DNA of 15,225 nt from Pseudomonadota bacterium (GCA_028876585.1 JAGWRL010000260.1:1-15225); one strand, 5' to 3'; positions 7,318 through 14,408 are shown, counted from the stretch's first letter. Made by a program: numbers and translations. Notes: a model not told the origin generated them from the sequence alone.

Positions 7318-8085
7318 TCAGATCAGATCGCTAGCTTTCAGAAGCGCGTCGACGTAGTCGATCCCCGTTTCCGCATAATACTTGCGCGTCGGCGCCCAAT
7401 CCACCAGTTCGCCCCGGCGCAGCACCGCGATCGAATGCGCGAGCGAGCGCACCGCTCCCAGATCATGCGAGATGAACAGCGCGGCGAATTTCATTTCGTC
7501 CTGCAACGAACGGATCAGTTCAAGAATCTGCGCCTGAACAGACATATCGAGGGCGCTGACCGCTTCATCGAATACGATGAACTTCGGGCTGGTGACGAGC
7601 GCGCGGGCGATCGACACGCGTTGTCGTTGACCTCCCGAAAGCTGTCGCGGGTAGCGGCGCGCATGGTCGGGCGTCAACCCGACGCGCGCGAGCATCGCCT
7701 CAATCCGCGCCTCGGCTTGCGCGCCCGTGACGCCGGCCACCCTCAAGGGCTCGGTGACCGATTTGGCGACCGTCATGCGCGGGTTGAGCGACCATTCCGG
7801 ATATTGCAGCACCGCCGACAGATGACCAGGGCTGCGCTTGCCAAGCCCAAACACCTCGCGCTCGCCCATTCGGACCGCGCCCGATGTCGGCCGCATCAAC
7901 CCAAGGCAGAGTTTGCCGATGGTGCTCTTGCCTGAACCGGATTCGCCCACAAGCCCCAGCGTCTCGCCGTGGTTGACGCCGAGGTTGACACGCTTCACCG
8001 CGTCCAACTGGCGCCGCGCCCAGAAGGGTCCGGAAGGGAAGCGCACCGTGACATCGTTCAGCGCGACGAGCGGTTCACGCGTCAT
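7318..8085 (-). CDS. Dpp/Opp-type ABC transporter ATP-binding protein (second ATPase)
   Basis: A 255-residue ATPase of the peptide/nickel/opine (PepT) import family, equivalent in position to DppF/NikE. It powers uptake through the two permeases encoded upstream, on the cytoplasmic face. Motifs: Walker A GESGSGKST (47-55), Q-loop Gln94 in VLQYPEWSLNP, signature LSGGQRQRVSIARAL (149-163), Walker B FIVFDE followed by AVSALD (169-180), and switch His207 in ISHD. The DEAVSALD form in place of DEPTSALD occurs in NikE-like members. Its ATG overlaps the TGA of the previous ATPase gene (ATGA), the usual coupling that keeps the two subunits balanced. The short C-terminal region lacks a clear oligopeptide-transporter C-terminal domain. 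Family certain; cargo unknown. Confidence 0.92.
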   Translation of the reverse strand: MTREPLVALNDVTVRFPSGPFWARRQLDAVKRVNLGVNHGETLGLVGESGSGKSTIGKLCLGLMRPTSGAVRMGEREVFGLGKRSPGHLSAVLQYPEWSLNPRMTVAKSVTEPLRVAGVTGAQAEARIEAMLARVGLTPDHARRYPRQLSGGQRQRVSIARALVTSPKFIVFDEAVSALDMSVQAQILELIRSLQDEMKFAALFISHDLGAVRSLAHSIAVLRRGELVDWAPTRKYYAETGIDYVDALLKASDLI

Positions 8086-8912
8086 GGCGCGACCTCTCGC
8101 GCGACATCGGCATGGGGCGCGCGCTTGCCCGGAATCGCCCGCAGCAGTTTGATGGTATAGGGATGCTCCGGCGCCGAGAAAATGCGCTCCGTCGGCCCCC
8201 TTTCAACGATCTCTCCATCTTTCATCACCGCGACGTTTTCGGCGAATGCGCGCACCGATTGCAGATCGTGACTGACGATCAATAAAGCGGAGCCCGTCTC
8301 GTTGCAAACACGTGTCAGCAAGGTCATGATCTGCACCCTTACCAGCGCGTCCAGCGCCGACGTCGGCTCATCGGCGACGATCAGTCGCGGCGACTTGGCG
8401 ATGCACATGGCGATGGCGACCCTCTGCGCCATGCCGCCGGACAGTTCATGCGGAAGGGCGGCGAGGACCTGTTCGAGATGGCTCAATTCGACGCTTTCCA
8501 GCAGCGCGCGAATCCGCGGTCTCGGCAAATTGCCGCTTTCGGGATCGAAGAACTGATCACGAATCCGGCGCGTCGGATCCAAGGTGGTGATCGGGTTTTG
8601 AAAGATGAACGAGATCAGATGCTGACGTAGCCAGCGCTGGCGCTCCGGGCTCGCGCCGAACACATCCTCGCCCGCGATCTCGATGCGACCGCCCGCGACT
8701 TTTCCCGGTGGCCGCAGAAAGCCGGCCAACGCCAAGCCGAGCGTGCTTTTGCCTGAACCGGATTCGCCGATGACGCCCCAATGCGCGCCGGGCTCGACGG
8801 CCAGCGTCACGTTCTTCAGCGCTTCGACAACCATATCGCCAACCGCGAAGCGCACGCTGAAACTATCGACGCGCGCGATCGGTTTTCCCGTGTGAATTGG
8901 CTGCACGGACAT
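8082..8912 (-). CDS. Dpp/Opp-type ABC transporter ATP-binding protein (first ATPase)
   Basis: A 276-residue ATPase equivalent in position to DppD/OppD. Motifs: Walker A GESGSGKST (49-57), Q-loop Gln105 in IFQNPITTLDP, signature LSGGMAQRVAIA (157-168), Walker B LIVADEPTSALD (177-188) and switch His215 in VSHD. The end (APEHPYTIKLLRAIPGK) matches the start of the oligopeptide-transporter C-terminal region, but the protein then stops; the usual DppD length is about 320-330 and the Cys-rich tail is absent. It starts 3 nt after the TAG of the upstream permease gene, with GGAA as a modest ribosome site. With its overlapping partner it forms the nucleotide-binding pair of the importer. Family certain; the short tail is typical of NikD-like members. 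Confidence 0.92.
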   Translation of the reverse strand: MSVQPIHTGKPIARVDSFSVRFAVGDMVVEALKNVTLAVEPGAHWGVIGESGSGKSTLGLALAGFLRPPGKVAGGRIEIAGEDVFGASPERQRWLRQHLISFIFQNPITTLDPTRRIRDQFFDPESGNLPRPRIRALLESVELSHLEQVLAALPHELSGGMAQRVAIAMCIAKSPRLIVADEPTSALDALVRVQIMTLLTRVCNETGSALLIVSHDLQSVRAFAENVAVMKDGEIVERGPTERIFSAPEHPYTIKLLRAIPGKRAPHADVAREVAP

Positions 8913-8915
8913 CGT

Positions 8916-9755
8916 CTATTCCATGCCAAGGGGATCAATCGTGCGGCGCAGACCATCGCCGAGGAGATTGACCGACAAAATGGCGAGCGACAAGGTGATC
9001 CCGGCGGGAAACACCATCCACGGCGCGACCTCGATATAGGGCACGCCATCGCGCAGCATCGTTCCGAGCGAAGCCGTCGGCGCCTGAACGCCGATGCCCA
9101 GGAACGATAGGCTGCTTTCAACCAGCATGCCCACCGAAATCGAATAGACGAGCTGCACGAATATCGTCTCGGAGACGTTGGGCAGGATATGGGTGAACAC
9201 GCGCCGGAAGAAGGACACACCGGAAATTTCCGCCACGACGACGAAATCCCGCTTCATGACCGCGAGCGTCGCGGCCCGCACCACCCGCGACATCGCCGGA
9301 AAGGTGATCGCGGCGATGACGACCATCGCGCTGACGATGCCCGGCCTGATGACCGCCGTCACGAGAATGCCGAGCAGGATCGGCGGGAACGAGAACAGAA
9401 TATCGGAGAAGCGGTTTGAAATTTCGTTGCTCAGGGGGCGCCAGTAGGTGGCGCAGGTCGCGGTCAAGGCGCCGAGCAGACCCGAGACCAGCACCGCGAA
9501 GGCGGAGAGAAGAAATGTGTTCTGCAACCCTTGCACGACGCGCGCCAGGATCGGCCGCCCGAGTTGGTCGCCGCCGAAGGGCGCGGCGAGCGTCGGCGGT
9601 TGCAGCCGTTCGAGCGCGCCCACTTCGTCCGGTCGGCCGAAAGGCAGCAGCGCGAACGCGACAATGCCGAGCAGGAACATGCAAAGAATGAGCAAGGCGG
9701 CCAACAGGAGATAGTCGCGCGCGACGGCGCGCAGGAGGACGCGCGGCGAGATCAA
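8916..9755 (-). CDS. Dpp/Opp-type ABC transporter permease (DppC-like)
   Basis: A 279-residue inner-membrane permease of the BPD-transport family. There is one N-terminal membrane segment (about residues 15-37), a periplasmic loop with GGDQLGRPILARVVQG (61-76), then a C-terminal block of about five segments with the ATPase-coupling EAA-type loop around residues 170-190 (DFVVVAEISGVSFFRR, then HILPN). The loop motif is normally GTDxxGRDxxSR; here the second Asp is Pro68. The start is TTG, overlapping the TGA of the previous permease gene (TTGA). A strong GGAGG 6 nt upstream supports it, and no in-frame ATG sits nearby. This is translational coupling with the other permease. It ends in LLGDGLRRTIDPLG, the standard family terminus. 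Family certain; cargo unknown. Confidence 0.92.
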   Translation of the reverse strand: MISPRVLLRAVARDYLLLAALLILCMFLLGIVAFALLPFGRPDEVGALERLQPPTLAAPFGGDQLGRPILARVVQGLQNTFLLSAFAVLVSGLLGALTATCATYWRPLSNEISNRFSDILFSFPPILLGILVTAVIRPGIVSAMVVIAAITFPAMSRVVRAATLAVMKRDFVVVAEISGVSFFRRVFTHILPNVSETIFVQLVYSISVGMLVESSLSFLGIGVQAPTASLGTMLRDGVPYIEVAPWMVFPAGITLSLAILSVNLLGDGLRRTIDPLGME

Positions 9756-10705
9756 CGGTCGCCTCCATCGCGAAATCGCGGGTCGAGTTTTGCGTAAATG
9801 ATGTCGGTGACCATGTTGATGACGACGAAGAAGCTGGCCGACAGCATCACGCCCGCCTGCACCACCGGATAGTCGCGCCCCATGATCCCCTGCAACAGAT
9901 AACGGCCGAAGCCGGGAACGGAGAACAGGTTTTCAATCAGGACGGCGCCGCCGAGCAGATAGCCCAGATAGATGCCCAGAACCGTGAGCACCGGTATCGA
10001 GACGTTGCGCAAAATATGGCGGCGGATGATCTGCATCCGCGTCAGCCCGCGCAAGGTCGCCGCCGTGACATGATCCTGTTGCTGCACCGAGATCACCGCA
10101 TGGCGAGCGGTGGCGGCGACGAGGCCGACGCCGAAAAACGATAAGGCGGCGGCGGGAATCAGCACCGATTGCAGATGCAGGCTGAGGCTTTCTTGCGCGC
10201 TCACCCATTTGCCGACGGATACGCCAGGCGCAAAGCGCGAAAACATGAACAGCATCGCGCTGCCCAAGACGAAATCCGGCGCCGAGCCGCACAGGGAGGG
10301 AACGACCCGGCCCAAGCCGCCCCACAGCCGGCGGTCGCCGCCAAAACCCGCCGCGACGCCGATGCCGCCGCCAACGAGGGTCGCGATGACCATCGCGGCG
10401 AGGGCGATCTCGGCGGTCACGAATATGCGTTGCCGAAACTCGTCCCAGACGGGTTTGCTGGTGACGAGCGAATCGCCGAAGTCGCCCCGCAGCAGAGCGG
10501 CCACCCAGCGCAAATACTGGATGACCAGAGGTTGATCGAGCCCGAGTCTGGCCGCCAGCGCCGCGCGAAACTCGGGAGTTCCGCGCGGCACCAACACTTC
10601 CTCGAAACTGCCCGGGACCGAGCGGATCGCCAGGAAGATGACGATCGAGACGCCAACCAGCGTGAGCATGGTGCTGATCAAGCGACCGGCGACGAACTTC
10701 AGCAT
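9752..10705 (-). CDS. Dpp/Opp-type ABC transporter permease (DppB-like)
   Basis: A 317-residue inner-membrane permease. I start it at the ATG at 10705 (MLKFVAGRLISTML), giving the normal DppB N-terminus; the open frame runs further upstream but there overlaps the binding-protein gene. A GTG at 10732 overlapping that gene's TGA (GTGA) is an alternative. No strong ribosome site precedes the ATG. Landmarks: first membrane segment at about 9-29, LLRGDFGDSL (71-80), coupling loop HVTAATLRGLTRMQIIRRHILRN (212-234), VLIENLFSVPGFGRYL (255-270), GRDYPVVQAGVM (276-287) and the C-terminus DIIYAKLDPRFR. It forms the translocation channel with the DppC-like subunit, whose TTG start overlaps its stop. Family certain. 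Confidence 0.9.
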   Translation of the reverse strand: MLKFVAGRLISTMLTLVGVSIVIFLAIRSVPGSFEEVLVPRGTPEFRAALAARLGLDQPLVIQYLRWVAALLRGDFGDSLVTSKPVWDEFRQRIFVTAEIALAAMVIATLVGGGIGVAAGFGGDRRLWGGLGRVVPSLCGSAPDFVLGSAMLFMFSRFAPGVSVGKWVSAQESLSLHLQSVLIPAAALSFFGVGLVAATARHAVISVQQQDHVTAATLRGLTRMQIIRRHILRNVSIPVLTVLGIYLGYLLGGAVLIENLFSVPGFGRYLLQGIMGRDYPVVQAGVMLSASFFVVINMVTDIIYAKLDPRFRDGGDR

Positions 10706-10728
10706 CAGGGCGACCCCGGACCCACCAT

Positions 10729-12315
10729 TCACCGTGCTTTGTAGGCCCCGACGCCATAGAGGTTGTCCGCGTAGCCGTCCTTGTGACGGATGCCGGAAGC
10801 GTCGACCAGATCGGCGCGAAAGGCCATCGTTTCGACGCGCGTGATCAGCGGAATCTGGTTCGCCTGCGCGTCGAGCATTGAGGCGACATCCTGCAACGCC
10901 TTCGGCCGCGCCGGATCGTCGGCCGCCATCGCCCGCAGATTGGTGACCGCCGTCACCACGTCGGCTTCCTCGATCTGATAGCCGCCCGTGAACCCGGCCG
11001 CCTTGGGCACGAACCAGAGCGGGATCATCGCCGGATCGGAATAGCCGGCGTACCAACCAAGCGCTGCCTGGAAATTGCCCGGCTGATCGATCCAGACCCG
11101 CTTGACCATCGTGCCTTCGTCGACTGTGACGATGTTGACCGTTATGCCCGCCTCGGCGAAGCTCTCTTTGAGGACCTGGCTGATGGCCTGCCAGGCCGGC
11201 TCGGCGCCGGTGATCAACTCGAAGCTCAGGCTCTTCTGGCCGGCCTCGGCGAGCAAGGATTTGGCGCGATTGACGTCGCGGTTGAAATAGCCGAGCTTCG
11301 AAGTGTCGCAGGCGGCGAACAGCGGCGCCATCGACGACGAGGGCGCGCCATTGCCGCCCATGGCGATCTTGGCGATGCGCGGACGGTCGACAGCGAGCGC
11401 GACGGCTTGACGAACCTTTGCGTGGCCGAACGGCGAGTTCGGCGCGACGGCGTTCAGCATCAACCAGAACAGGTTGGACTGCTGGTTCTGAACGATCTCG
11501 ACGTTCTTGACCGCGCCCAGCAGCAGCTTCGCGTCGGGGCTGGCGTCGAACTGCGCGACCTGGACGGAGCCGTCGCGAAGGGCGGCGATCAAGGCGTTGT
11601 CATTGGGGATGATGCGCACCACGAGACGATCGAAGGTCGGTTGGCCCTGGCGCCAGTAATTGGGATTGCGGGCGAGCACCCATTTGTCGCCCTGCGTGTG
11701 CGATTCGACCATGTAAGGGCCGGAGCCGAGGAACGCTTTGGAGGGGTCGAAACCGCCGGCGGCGAGTTCTTTCATCGGCAGGATCGAGGCCATGGTTGAC
11801 GACAGCGCGGTCAACAGCGGCGCGTAAGGAGTCTTGAGCGCGATGCGGACTTTGTTGTCCCCAGCCGCTTCAATCGCCGTGATCGGCCCCATCTGGCCGC
11901 CGAAGAACGATCCAGTCTTCGGGTTGATGAGGCGGGTAAGGCTCCCGACGACGTCGTCCACCGTCAGTTCGCGACCGTTGGAGAATTTCACGCCCTTGTG
12001 GATGGTGAACACATATTCGGCGGGCGAGGGCTGCGTCCAGGATTCGGCGACGCCGGGGACGGGCTTGAGGTCGGCGTCGAGATCAACCAACCCTTCATAG
12101 ATGGTGTGCAGCAGCTCCCATGACGAGGCCAGGATCGACGTCGCGGGATCGTACATGGTCGCCTCGATCTTCTTGCCCCAGACAAGCTCGCTGGCGCCGG
12201 CGGCGAAGGCCCGCCCGGTTACCGCTTGTGGCAGCGCCAGCGCGCCGGCGCCAATCGCCAGGTTCCGGATGAAGGCGCGACGCGTGACGAACGACATCAG
12301 ATTTTCCTCCGACAT
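10729..12315 (-). CDS. Family-5 extracellular solute-binding protein, Tat-exported (DppA-like)
   Basis: A 528-residue periplasmic binding protein of the peptide/nickel/opine family (SBP_bac_5), delivering cargo to the downstream permeases. The N-terminus has a twin-arginine signal, TRRAFIRN at residues 11-18, then a hydrophobic stretch and AFA before a likely cut near residue 38. Family features include YEGLVDLDADLKPVPGVAESW after the signal, the FTIHKGVKFSNG block and VRQAVALAVDR in the middle. Length is normal. It is the first gene after the regulator (21-nt gap) and has two ATG codons (12315 and 12297), each with its own GGAGG; the second places the RR motif closer to the N-terminus. Use of Tat suggests folding or cofactor/ligand loading before export, or just lineage habit. 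Cargo could be peptides, amides, opines or metal complexes; the neighbours favour an amide-containing compound. Confidence 0.92.
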   Translation of the reverse strand: MSEENLMSFVTRRAFIRNLAIGAGALALPQAVTGRAFAAGASELVWGKKIEATMYDPATSILASSWELLHTIYEGLVDLDADLKPVPGVAESWTQPSPAEYVFTIHKGVKFSNGRELTVDDVVGSLTRLINPKTGSFFGGQMGPITAIEAAGDNKVRIALKTPYAPLLTALSSTMASILPMKELAAGGFDPSKAFLGSGPYMVESHTQGDKWVLARNPNYWRQGQPTFDRLVVRIIPNDNALIAALRDGSVQVAQFDASPDAKLLLGAVKNVEIVQNQQSNLFWLMLNAVAPNSPFGHAKVRQAVALAVDRPRIAKIAMGGNGAPSSSMAPLFAACDTSKLGYFNRDVNRAKSLLAEAGQKSLSFELITGAEPAWQAISQVLKESFAEAGITVNIVTVDEGTMVKRVWIDQPGNFQAALGWYAGYSDPAMIPLWFVPKAAGFTGGYQIEEADVVTAVTNLRAMAADDPARPKALQDVASMLDAQANQIPLITRVETMAFRADLVDASGIRHKDGYADNLYGVGAYKAR

Positions 12316-12328
12316 TACTTTTCCTCCC
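12295..12328 (-). promoter_or_regulatory. Duplicated ribosome-binding-site/start module of the binding-protein gene
   Basis: On the minus strand two similar units follow each other: GGAGGAAAAGTAATGTC and GGAGGAAAATCTGATGTC. The Shine-Dalgarno cores lie at 12323-12327 and 12306-12310, 7 and 8 nt before ATG codons at 12315 and 12297 in the same frame. Both starts look strong, giving 528 or 522 residues. The near-identity suggests a small tandem duplication. It marks a high-translation point in the operon, as expected for a binding protein needed in excess over its permeases (inference). Confidence 0.6.
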
Positions 12329-12336
12329 GTGAAAAC

Positions 12337-13134
12337 TTATCTTCTGTTTGATCTGACGCTGGTCAGGAACCCGCTCAAGTCAACTTCCGCTTCGAGATCG
12401 ACCATGTATCTGCGGGCCGATTCCATGTGTTCCGTCATGATTTTCGCGACCATTGGCCCGTCCCCGGCGCGAAACGCCTCGATCAGCTTTTCGTGGTGCG
12501 AGCAATTGTCATGGCCAAATTCCGCGTGCGGCGCCATGTGCATGTCGCGGAAGACGACGAGATCGGCGAGCAAACGATTGAGAAAGCGGCACATGAACGC
12601 CAGCAGCGGATTGGGCGAGGCTTCGGAGATCACATTGTGGAACTCCAGTTCGGCGAGCCTTTGCTGACGGCGCTCCTTGTGATCGGCGGCGGGGCCGCGG
12701 CTGGCCAGATTGAGAGCTTCCATCCGCTTCAGTTGCTCGGCGCTCAACCGGCCTGTCGCGGCCTGCGCCATTTCCGGCTCCAGCCGGCATCTGACTTCAT
12801 AGAGGTCGCGAGCGCTCGGCGTGTTGAAGAAAAAATAGGCGCTGAGCAACTGCATCGCCCGCGCCTCGTCAATTTCCCGGATCGTCGCGCCGCCGCGGGG
12901 ACCGGTCGTCAATTTGACGAGCCCTTGCACTTCCAGCGACTTCAACGCCTCGCGCACCGTGCCTTTGCTCAAGCCAAACTCAGCCAGCAGTTCCTTCTCG
13001 TTGGGCAGCCGCTCGCCGGGTCGATAGTGGCCGGAGACGATGCGTGATTTGATGACCTCGGCCATGAAATCGGAGCGTTTTTGGAAATCGGGCACCGTGC
13101 TTTCGGACAATGCGGATATAGGGTTCTGGGCCAT
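12337..13134 (-). CDS. GntR-family transcriptional regulator, FadR/FCD subfamily
   Basis: A 265-residue DNA-binding regulator. The winged helix-turn-helix spans about residues 25-88 (ERLPNEKELLAEFGLSKGTVREALKSLEVQGLV, then the GPRGG wing). An all-helical FCD effector domain covers about 105-240. Its likely metal-binding histidines are His166 (ELEFHNVIS), His213/214 (CSHHEKLIEAF) and His236 (TEHMESA). FCD regulators usually bind small organic acids and repress neighbouring catabolic genes until the ligand appears. It is the first gene of the train, 21 nt before the binding-protein gene, so it probably controls its own operon. The codon just before the ATG is a stop (TAA), so the start cannot move upstream. 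There is no Shine-Dalgarno, and the -10 lies within a few bases, suggesting a leaderless or near-leaderless mRNA. Family certain; ligand unknown. Confidence 0.93.
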   Translation of the reverse strand: MAQNPISALSESTVPDFQKRSDFMAEVIKSRIVSGHYRPGERLPNEKELLAEFGLSKGTVREALKSLEVQGLVKLTTGPRGGATIREIDEARAMQLLSAYFFFNTPSARDLYEVRCRLEPEMAQAATGRLSAEQLKRMEALNLASRGPAADHKERRQQRLAELEFHNVISEASPNPLLAFMCRFLNRLLADLVVFRDMHMAPHAEFGHDNCSHHEKLIEAFRAGDGPMVAKIMTEHMESARRYMVDLEAEVDLSGFLTSVRSNRR

Positions 13135-13170
13135 TTATTATGATAAATACAATAAACCGGATATTGTCAA
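13134..13170 (-). promoter_or_regulatory. Promoter and candidate operator of the catabolic operon
   Basis: On the minus strand a perfect -35 TTGACA (13165-13170) is followed by an AT-rich stretch. The best -10 is TATCAT (13140-13145, spacer 19); TTTATC (13142-13147, spacer 17) is a weaker alternative. An imperfect 23-bp palindrome, 13134-13156, has outer arms TTTATT/AATAAA and pairs at 8 of 11 positions. It covers both -10 options and the first base of the start codon. That is a classic place for an autorepressor, and GntR-type proteins bind short palindromes. Promoter and operator calls are inferred from sequence shape and position. Confidence 0.6.
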
Positions 13171-13449
13171 GCGCAGGCGACGCGTCCTCCAGCTTTTGGC
13201 GTGGACCTGTCGTGGCGGTTGGTCGACACAGCGCGCGCGTTCGCAAATGGCCTGACGCCGCGGGGGATGGCGGCTGCCACAGGCGCGCGGCCCCGCCTGC
13301 AACGGATTTCAGAGGCGGCCAGGCGATCTGGGCGGGGGCGATCCGAACGCGGTCCCGCACGGCGCTTGCGTGCGGAGTCGGACGGATTGGTTTGTTTCGT
13401 CGGCGGCGCGGCGGCGGGGGCGCAAATCCGCCCGCGCCGCCGGTTCCGC
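13171..13449. other. Gene-free intergenic stretch
   Basis: With the promoter, 13135-13449 is a 315-base stretch without a gene, separating the regulator's promoter from the stop codon of the cyclase-family gene. It is GC-rich apart from the promoter. It contains one strong inverted repeat (13401-13442, listed separately). Open frames here are continuations of antisense frames of the cyclase gene, with Arg/Ala-rich compositions typical of GC-rich noise. I see no tRNA, riboswitch or repeat family. Confidence 0.6.
13401..13442 (-). terminator. Hairpin downstream of the cyclase-family gene
   Basis: GGCGGCGCGG (13402-13411) pairs perfectly with CCGCGCCGCC (13432-13441), extended by one C-G pair, around a loop of about 20 nt that can pair further. 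It begins about 8 nt after the TGA stop of the minus-strand cyclase gene. The bases after the stem on that strand are ACGAAACAAACC, not a U-run, so efficiency as an intrinsic terminator is uncertain. It could keep that transcript from running into the operon promoter. Confidence 0.4.
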
Positions 13450-14289
13450 TCAGAGCAGTCCGATAATGCGCGTCGGGCCGCCGGTCGCGCCCTTCACTTT
13501 GGGGACGCCGAGCAGGATATGGCCGCCCTTCTCGGGGAAGGCGTCGAGATTGGCGATCGCCTCGAAACCCCAGCGGCCGCTGCCGAGCCAGGCGTAATGC
13601 ACGGGGAAGGCGCCGCTGGAGTTGAGGCCGGTGTCAAGCGACAGCGTGTCGACGCCGATGCCTTTCACCTTGCGCTCGGAAATCAGCATTTGCGCGGCTT
13701 CGACGTGGAAGCCAGGCGTATGGTTCTTGCCGTCCGCGTCCCTGCCGGTGAATTTCGGGTCACCGACGAGTTTGTGCCAGCCGGAATTCATGATGACGCA
13801 ACAGCCCTCCGGCAGCGGGCCGTTCTTCGCCTCCCACGCCTTGATGTCGTCGGGCGTCAGCGACGTGTCGGGATTGCCGGCGGCGCGCGCGGAAATGTCG
13901 ATCACGGCGGCGGGAACCAGCAAATCCGTCAGCGGCAGCAGATCGGCGGTGTGGCCGTCGGCGGAGAAATGGATCGGCGCGTCCATGTGGGTGCCGGTAT
14001 GCTCCATCATCGTCCAGCGGTTGAGGTTGACCTTGTTTTTCTGGAAATTGACGATGTTCTCGACTGTAAACCACTTGTCGCCGCTGAAAGTTGGAAAACC
14101 CTCGTAAAGCGCATGGGAGAGGTCGACCATCTTGTCGAAGCTCATCGGCGCGGCGGTGGCGGCGAAGATCGGGGTTGAGGCGGAGGCGGTCGCGACGGCG
14201 GCGCCGAGACCGAGCGTGAACCCCTTTTTCAGCAGACCGCGTCGGGTCGCGGTTTCGCAGACGGAATGAAGGCAGCCGGGTGGGCACAT
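13450..14289 (-). CDS. Cyclase-family metal-dependent hydrolase, Tat-exported
   Basis: A 279-residue member of the cyclase family (Pfam Cyclase: kynurenine formamidase KynB, isatin hydrolase and relatives), hydrolases of amides or lactam/lactone rings with Zn or Mn. The signature HTGTHMDAPIH is at 97-107 (metal-site His97, His101, Asp103 and His107), followed by a helical GVDTLSLD segment typical of the group. The N-terminus carries a twin-arginine signal, TATRRGLLKKG with Arg16-Arg17, a hydrophobic run and an alanine-rich cleavage zone near residues 42-47, so the enzyme should work in the periplasm. A GAGGGAG element about 9-10 nt upstream supports the ATG. It is separated from the operon by 315 bases and a hairpin, on the same strand, and probably has its own promoter. 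Family certain; substrate unknown. It could act on the same compound before import, but nothing proves that. Confidence 0.88.
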   Translation of the reverse strand: MCPPGCLHSVCETATRRGLLKKGFTLGLGAAVATASASTPIFAATAAPMSFDKMVDLSHALYEGFPTFSGDKWFTVENIVNFQKNKVNLNRWTMMEHTGTHMDAPIHFSADGHTADLLPLTDLLVPAAVIDISARAAGNPDTSLTPDDIKAWEAKNGPLPEGCCVIMNSGWHKLVGDPKFTGRDADGKNHTPGFHVEAAQMLISERKVKGIGVDTLSLDTGLNSSGAFPVHYAWLGSGRWGFEAIANLDAFPEKGGHILLGVPKVKGATGGPTRIIGLL

Positions 14290-14361
14290 GGCGTTTCGCT
14301 CCCTCTCGCGCGCGCTCCCTTCCGGGCCGCGCTGTTCTCCGCCATCGCGGCGGGATGCGGG

Positions 14362-14391
14362 AAGCTATGAGCTAACATGTTTGCCTGTCAA
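14362..14391 (-). promoter_or_regulatory. Possible promoter of the cyclase-family gene
   Basis: Minus strand: a perfect -35 TTGACA at 14386-14391, in the gap after the GcvT-domain gene. The -10 is poor: TAGCTT (14362-14367) at 18 bp or CATAGC (14364-14369) at 16 bp. A start near 14355 would give a leader of about 65 nt. Supported mainly by the exact -35 and its position between two same-strand genes. Confidence 0.35.
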
Positions 14392-14408
14392 TTCAGCGCG
14401 CGGCGCCG

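Noticed and set aside
7922..8767. A 26-nt near-exact repeat (7922-7947 and 8742-8767, one mismatch)
   Set aside because: Both copies encode the GESGSGKST Walker A motif of the paired ATPases. Shared ancestry or constraint explains it; it is not a mobile or regulatory repeat.
10706..11056. Upstream extension of the DppB-like frame to 434 residues
   Set aside because: The added 117 residues overlap the binding-protein gene, are Arg/Gly-rich and do not look like a permease. The ATG at 10705 gives the standard N-terminus.
13201..14178. A plus-strand open frame of 325 codons across the gene-free stretch and the cyclase-family gene
   Set aside because: Its larger part is antisense to a gene with an intact metal-site motif, and the first part is low-complexity Arg/Ala/Gly sequence without a ribosome site or known family.
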